The notes under the pieces: model-generated
Seen by the model: only the letters and a program-made list of their open reading frames with translations
What the model was told of the DNA's origin: nothing
The model's database searches: none
NCBI GenBank assembly: GCA_948146395.1
Contig: OX411559.1
Span: 1,120,001 to 1,184,000 of the forward strand
Direction of reading: 5' to 3'
DNA from: Fragum whitleyi
Lineage: Eukaryota; Mollusca; Bivalvia; Cardiida; Cardiidae
DNA: 64,000 nt
Shown: piece after piece, positions 58,205 to 64,000 of the stretch
Position numbering within the stretch: position 1 is the first letter of the stretch
How the letters are laid out: each line of letters opens with the position of its first letter
Position numbers and translations under genes: made by a program

Positions 58205-59860
58205 CTATAAAAGGATATTAATTGATTGTTCCGCGATTTTCATTCTCAAAGAAAAGAAAGGGTAAGTGTAAGGGTAAGGATAAACGCGTAATAAATTGCA
58301 GACACTCGTCTCGAGTTTGGCTTTTGTGTGTTGAAATGTAAAGTAAAACCCCTTTGCATAAACCTTTATCGCATGGCCTGAATGCTTTACTTTACCTGCT
58401 CAGACTGTATCCGTATTCACGTGTATACCGATATTTCCATTAATATGGCTTTGTTTTATATACATAAGTAGTGTCAGGGGAGGTTGCCGTTCCAGTAATT
58501 TCATTTCATGAGTGACCTCCCATTGACCATTGGAAAATAAGGGGCAAATTACTCACTCTGTCAGAAAAGTAGTTCTACGCAAGGAAAAAATTCACCCGAT
58601 CGCAGAATTGAATATGATTTCACACTTAAAAGATGTCTTTGAGGTTGCAACAAGTTACGTAGACTCCTTGTTTCACTCCACTTTTGAAATGCATAGTTGT
58701 CAGACGGTTACAACTCTTCAAAAAGAGTAAATTGAATCTTAATGAGTACTACTGTTTTGAAAACCTATTAACATCTGACAGGATTGTTCAAACGTGGTAT
58801 TAACACTGGTGAACGTAAACGTCCACCAAAAACTACATACGATAGTTAATTTCCAAATTATTCAGTTTTTTCGTCGCCTGACATTTTTTTCGAATTTCGG
58901 ACAGTCTAAAGTTTTGAAATGAATAACTCTTTCCAATAGATAATTAATTATCGTTTATTTCGTCCAATTTGTACGAAGTACTACGCAAGTTGTTTCTCAA
59001 AGTTCCGTTGCAATTCCTGTTATGAGTGATTTAAGGCTTGTTTTCTCGGCAAATGATAGTCATTCGATTTAGGTTTAATTACTAAATAAAACTTACAAAT
59101 GTCAATGTTCCACAAATAAATGCCATTTTATAATTACAAGTTTTCTAGTTTAAAGCTTAATTTGATAATTTTCTTGATATTTTAGAACATTATCTATTAT
59201 TACAGTAAAACATCAAAACGAAATTCTTGGAAATTTAAAACCTATTCAGATGTTAAGCTTTTATTCCATCTAAATTCACATTGCACTAATCTTCTTTGGG
59301 CATCCATGATTTTTTTCAACACGAAAACGGAAATGCACTTTTGTTGGACTGCGACATTAGCTTACAATAGACAATAATGATAATAAAAATGTGACTTTCA
59401 GATCCCTAAATGGAAATGGCATTCTCTTTTACAATCAAAAGCAATTAAAATACTCAATTATATGTTTCGGGTCAAAAGTATTTCCGAATTTGAAATCAGT
59501 TCCGTTATTTTGAATATTTATACATCGCAAAAGTACTTTGTCTTATCAAAAGTCTCGGTAATGTCTTTAATGTGACAGACTGGTACAACGTTAATGGATA
59601 TTAATTACATCAGAAATCTTTTCATTACAATTAAACAAGCTTCATAATTCACAATCTTTCAGGGAAAAATCCTTATAATTGAGAAAATAGATGGCTTCTT
59701 TAAAATTCCGAGGAGAAAATGAAGCCATAGCGATACTAGTATTTGTAATGAATGAGTTCTTTTATGGTGTAAAATTTCGGTTTGCTTTTGCTAGATGAAA
59801 TAACTACAGCCTTATAAAACTTCGAGTTACATGGTTAAAGTAGTTTAAAAGCGATTTTTT
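58205..59860. other. No gene recognised
   Basis: No MITE family or credible exon was identified on either strand. Confidence 0.35.
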
Positions 59861-59869
59861 ATAAATCGG

Positions 59870-60045
59870 AATGACGCGTTCTCCGAAAATCAATGCACAG
59901 TCGAAAGGAAGCTAACATGTAAAATGTACAAATGTTTTGTCGGAAAAGACCGTAACGTAATTGTAGATATGACGTTTTAGGTAGTGGACCCGTAACAGTT
60001 TCGCAACATTTCGGAACTTGTGATCTTTCACAGTGTTAAATGAGG
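59870..60045 (+). repeat. Duplicated flank plus family D, copy 1
   Basis: 'cagtcgaaaggaa.ctaacat.taaaatg.acaaat' and 'cgtaacgtaattgtagatatgacgttt' recur at 63490-63575, continuing into a family-D left half in both places. Confidence 0.8.
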
Positions 60046-60136
60046 TTCCTAATGAAATCATTCGGAAACCTCGGTAAACAATGCTAAGTTCATGACACCC
60101 GGAACTTTGCGGAACTATTACGGGTCCACCATCTTA
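59976..60136. mobile_element. Family D MITE
   Basis: 'ttaggtagtggacccgtaacag' faces 'ctattacgggtccaccatcttaa'. Confidence 0.82.
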
Positions 60137-60299
60137 AGTAACCAACCGATTTGCATTCTTGCTTTTTGTATGTGTCTTATACTATTATCCCTTTGGAAAC
60201 GAAAATCTTTCAACAAAAAAACGTATACCTCGTTTTTCGACGACATGGTTTGTCGAAATTGTAGAGTAAATCATATGCTGCACTCCTTAAGATCCTAAG

Positions 60300-60898
60300 A
60301 TGTTTCTCAGCTTCAGTTATCAAAATCACTCGTCAACAAAATTGGCACCGAAAAGAGTTTTTCTTTCAAGCAATTTCGACATTATTTGTACGCGTGTTTT
60401 GAAAACTGATTATCTCTCAAACACGCTAAAAATATCTAATGCAAAATATTTTCCCCAATTTCGTTCATCTTAAGGTGCAATTTTTGCAAAAAGTAATTAT
60501 CTCAAATTTAAGAAAATTAGCCCCGCACGCAACACTGTGCAAATCGAAATTAAGCATAATAATCGGGAAAATAGAGGAATGAGAAAATAACATAATCAAG
60601 ATTAAGGCAAAAATTCAGCATAATCTGCAATTGTTGAGCTTTTTCTGTCGATGTGCTTTTTTTCATTTACAAAAGCGTTCATCGACTTGAAGCATTTATC
60701 TTCGAAGGAAAATAGTTTTAATACCTTTTTGCTGGAATGAAAAGAAAGAGGGCGTTTTAGATTGTCGTTTAAGTAGGTTGGTCAATATGTTTACCAAGTA
60801 TAGATTAGATTTCACGATCAATATTGGTTGAACCCAACGTGACACCAAAATGGTACTTTTGAAACATGAATAAACTTTGCCAAGAATCTGATTGATAG
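60300..60898. other. No feature recognised
   Basis: AT-rich; nothing beyond short chance frames. Confidence 0.35.
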
Positions 60899-61328
60899 TA
60901 CAGTTAACAACATCGTGAAATTGACAAGATGAATGATTTTGGAATGATTTTGAAATGAAATTGAATGAGTGTGTGCAGGGAGTTTTGAGTGAAATTAAAG
61001 GAAGGTAATCCAGTATCGCTAATTTGGTTCATGATGAGCAGAATTAGCGATATTTATTCCTTCCCTTTAATCAAATATACGTGCTTTACTGTTTTAGTGT
61101 CTTCGTGGACCAATCAGAGACTTAAAGATCCAAATCAACCAATCGTAGAATAAGTTGATCGATTCGCTGATCGTCTTTAACGATTTCGAAGCGATTTTTT
61201 TTAATAATTTCGGAGCGTTTTGAGTGATTGGAGTGAGTGTTATGAATGAATGCTTGGACTGCTGAGTGAGTGAATTTGAATGGTTTTAAAAGAGACGAAT
61301 GTCAATTTCACGATGTTTTTTAACTGTA
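60899..61328 (+). mobile_element. Family A MITE, near-consensus
   Basis: TA-CAGTTAACAACATCGTGAAATTG and 'aatttcacgatgttttttaACTG-TA'. TA at both borders; no nested insertion. Confidence 0.9.
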
Positions 61329-61417
61329 GTGATCAGAATGTTTCACGACTTTAAAGAGGACAACGCGTGGAAGTTTCCATCTTAAATAAACGCAAATAAG
61401 TTACACTCTCCGATACA

Positions 61418-61525
61418 GTCCTGCGTTCAGGATCACAATCAGGATCTAGACGAAAATTGTCCTTGCATATCAAGTAGAATTTCATTTCAAACGTTCGCGA
61501 ACGCTTTCTTCGTCTGAATATAGTG
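61418..61525. mobile_element. Family B remnant
   Basis: 'gtcctgcgttcaggatcac' at the left, 'gttcgcgaacgctttcttcgtctga' at the right; the middle is not alignable by eye. Confidence 0.5.
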
Positions 61526-61848
61526 ATGAATACCTATGACGAAAAGGAAACGATTTTATAAAATCCTTGACCGAGTGTTATTCTTTTTTCACATTGTTAC
61601 CACCGGAAACATTATACCCAAATAAGGCAGTATCTAGAATAGATGTGAATGAACTGAACTTTTCCACTTACCGCAGGGAATGGCCTTGTCTGACCGAATT
61701 GCATTACTAGAAGTAATCTTCTATTATATTCCATGGGGGACTTTTGCGTTGATTTGATTTATTGTAACAAGAAACAGTGATCTATTTATTCGAGAAAAAA
61801 TCATATGCAAACGATATTTGAAGAATAAATTCCATTCGTTGCAAACAA

Positions 61849-61980
61849 GCCATACGTTCAGAATGAAAAAAAGGTACAAATCGTTTGCAAATTATACCTA
61901 CTTTAGACGTGCACTCGCGTGCAACGCGGGGTGTTATTCGGAAGCAATTTTCACCGCTTTGTCATTCTGAACTCAGCGCT
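61849..61980. mobile_element. Family B MITE
   Basis: 'catacgttcagaatgaaaaaaaggtac' faces 'tcaccgctttgtcattctgaactcag'; core 'agacgtgcactcgcgtgcaac'. Confidence 0.78.
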
Positions 61981-62189
61981 GCCCCACAACCAGGATGACT
62001 ATCGCCCTAGATATTGTACCCTTTAAATGCATCTAATGAGTATTTATAACCCTGTGGGCTCAAGGAACTGCTCTGTTGTTATGAAACTAAATAGTTTGCA
62101 AGCGCATCTAAACACAATTTCGATGTTAACGGGAAATGCGATGTTTAAACTTTAAAATGGGTGATATCTTATTATGAACACAGATGATG

Positions 62190-62492
62190 CAGTGGCGGAT
62201 CCAGAAGGGGTTCGGCGGGTTCGAACGATCCCCCCTCTGTACCCAAATAACTTAATTGTAATAGACAAATTCAATCAAAATTACGCAACACAAGAAAATC
62301 TACCCCTTTTTGTAGTCTTCGAATCACAGGAACTTGAAATTCTACAAATGAAATATATCTGATTAACAGAATTTGAGCAATTAGTCTCATAGTATCCCTT
62401 TCTATATAGATAGGGATACTATGGGAATAATAACTCGAATACTAGGTCGACATCGAACCCCCTTTATAGGACCCCTGGATCCGCCGCTGTCA
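62190..62492. mobile_element. MITE with CAGTGGCGGATCCAG ends
   Basis: CAGTGGCGGATCCAGAAGGGGTT faces 'gacccctggatccgccgctg', the classic end of a widespread invertebrate MITE type. A central hairpin 'catagtatccctttctat' pairs with 'atagggatactatg'. A matching target duplication is not evident. Confidence 0.85.
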
Positions 62493-62574
62493 TGCACTCT
62501 ATTCCGAGTTTCACTCTGCACTCACTACGAAATCATAGATAGGCTCAAATGTGGTTTATCATAAACTTCATGAT

Positions 62575-63015
62575 ATATATTTCTTTGATGCATTTTGGTG
62601 GTTTGTCGAGAAATAATGGTAGATTAACACTTGATAATCTCACCGCAAAAGCAGTGAAATTATGAAAAAATTATACCCTGCGTTTGTGCATTTCATCCTA
62701 TCTGACGTCATCTATGCGGGTGTGTGTGTGTGTGTGGGGGGGGGGGGGAATAAGTGACGTCACAATGAAGGTTGCATAGCATTCACATGCAAAGTGACGC
62801 GCTTTACGAAAATAAGTCCTAGAAATTTCAAATTTTGTCTCATCTTTGAAATTTAGAAATGGAACAATCGATTGGTTTTTCTAGTAAGATCGATTAATAT
62901 TTCATTGAGTGAACAACAAAAGCTATATTTTCTCGTGAAAATATAGCTTTTGTTGTTGACTCAATTAAATATAAATCGATCTTCTACTAAAATAAACGAT
63001 TATCCTCTATCTATT
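62575..63015. mobile_element. Family C foldback element, second copy
   Basis: 'ttggtggtttgtcgagaaataatgg' at the left, 'aaacgattatcctctat' at the right. TGACGTCA at 62703-62710 and 62755-62762 brackets a (GT)n then G-run of about 15. A single hairpin sits at 62920-62960. Opposite internal order to the 33-kb copy. Confidence 0.78.
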
Positions 63016-63479
63016 TATTTTTTTCATTCGCAAATAGTGAAACAAATTCAATAGACTATTTCCCAGTTATATTCGTGGGAATCAATCATTTCTGAGCATC
63101 GTTTGCCTGGCGGCTATGCTCATATTCCAAATAAGCTATAATCTATTTTACGCCAATACAAAGCGCTCTCCCACGGGGTAAACTCGAACCTTAGATATCA
63201 TTATTTGGTGACACATGTCCAATTAGAAGACACCTTGTCAATATTTGAAGCAGGTCCTTTGGGAAAAGACTTATTTCCAGTTTTCGTGAGCAAAAAATAC
63301 GGATAGTAGCTTTAACATTTCAAAATAACGACTTTCTCGACAAAAAGTCCGATTTTTATTAAGAGAATTGGTATTAAAACTGAATGAATGAGTGAATGAT
63401 TTCTATTTTACATTACAAGGAATGTATTTTCCATTTTGTGAGCCGAAAATGACTTCAAAATGCCACCACATACCTAAAA

Positions 63480-63650
63480 AGCGAGAGTCAAAGCGCAGTC
63501 GAAAGGAATTAACATTTAAAATGCACAAATATTTCGTCGGAATAGAATCTTAACGTAATTGTAGATATGACGTTTAACGTAATGGATGCGTAATAATTTC
63601 GCAAAATATCGGAACTTGTAATCTTTAACAGTGTCGAATATCAGGTATCG
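63480..63650 (+). repeat. Duplicated flank plus family D half, copy 2
   Basis: Counterpart of 59870-60045. The family-D part stops after the left half ('acagtgtcgaata'); the right half is absent. Confidence 0.75.
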
Positions 63651-63659
63651 TTAAAAATA

Positions 63660-64000
63660 CAAATAAATAACGCTTTTTGGATATACATGTAATAGAAAAA
63701 ATAACGACATATTATTCCTTTTTTCAAACGAAATAATTGAAAAAAAAGCCATATTTGTAACAAATAATTATGATTTCATTTTTAAATCCCTCTGGGCCTT
63801 ATGCCTTTCTCCATCAATATTTCTTCAGCAGTTCAATGTATTTGTATTTGTAGAATATTTCAACGAATGCACCACTTTCTTACTAGACAGTTCAATACTC
63901 AAGAAAAAAAAAAACTTAATACAATGTAAGTCGTATTGACCATAAACTTTGTAATAAACGAAAGCTGAAAAAAAACCCCAAATTTGGTACACCACTCACA
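63660..64000. other. No feature recognised
   Basis: AT-rich to the window edge. No exon or repeat family found. Confidence 0.35.

Overview
The window is AT-rich animal DNA. It holds two spliced genes, one weak candidate gene, and a dense layer of non-autonomous transposons. Introns with GT-AG borders, tRNA-headed SINEs, LINE tails and TA-flanked MITEs make it eukaryotic. Several long internally tandem repeats carry stretches like 'cttgaaacttggtcagaatgttg' followed by 'tccgtccgtc', and one family ends in a 'ctcaccttgagcac..aggtgagct' hairpin. From general knowledge these suggest a lophotrochozoan, most likely a bivalve mollusc. That placement is inference; no species is claimed.

Gene 1 (17313-23434, + strand) is complete: seven coding exons with matching phases give a 397-residue M20-family peptidase of the PM20D2 (Xaa-Arg / beta-alanyl-lysine dipeptidase) type. 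Its introns hold a mariner-type MITE, three palindromic MITEs, a long hairpin, and a decayed partial duplicate of exon 6. Gene 2 (47263-51681, - strand) has two phase-matched coding exons giving a 597-residue uncharacterised protein: a basic N-terminus, an acidic Ser-rich middle and a C-terminal coiled coil. A third locus at 43566 reads as a signal peptide and may be an exon of a small secreted protein.

Layout. 1-9 kb: SINE heads, a nested palindrome and three long internally tandem elements (3.1, 6.4 and 7.4 kb). 9-15 kb: a SINE, a LINE 3' end, MITEs and otherwise unassigned sequence. 15.2-17.0 kb: a diverged direct duplication just upstream of gene 1. 17.3-23.4 kb: gene 1. 24.3-36.6 kb: a repeat complex of overlapping tandem segmental duplications, with nested MITEs and (ATTC)n/(TGAA)n microsatellites. 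36.9-38.1 kb: a 5'-truncated LINE. 38.4-46.6 kb: MITEs, two long elements and the secreted-peptide candidate. 47-51.7 kb: gene 2. 52-64 kb: mostly unassigned sequence with a 77-bp minisatellite, palindromic MITEs, a reverse copy of the 6.4-kb element, and a duplicated flank around 59.9 and 63.5 kb.

Family names used below are local: A = about 430-bp MITE, ends TA-CAGTTAACAACATCG, mariner-like; B = about 130-bp full palindrome, ends CCCTGCGTTCAGGATGA; C = complex foldback element with CRE-like octamers; D = about 150-bp MITE, ends TTAAGGTAGTGGACCCGTAA. The two genes have no evident functional link. The most interesting signals are the matched divergence of the two arms within individual family-B palindromes, the layered duplications at 25-36 kb with a paralogous empty site for a new TIR element, and the uncharacterised coiled-coil gene.
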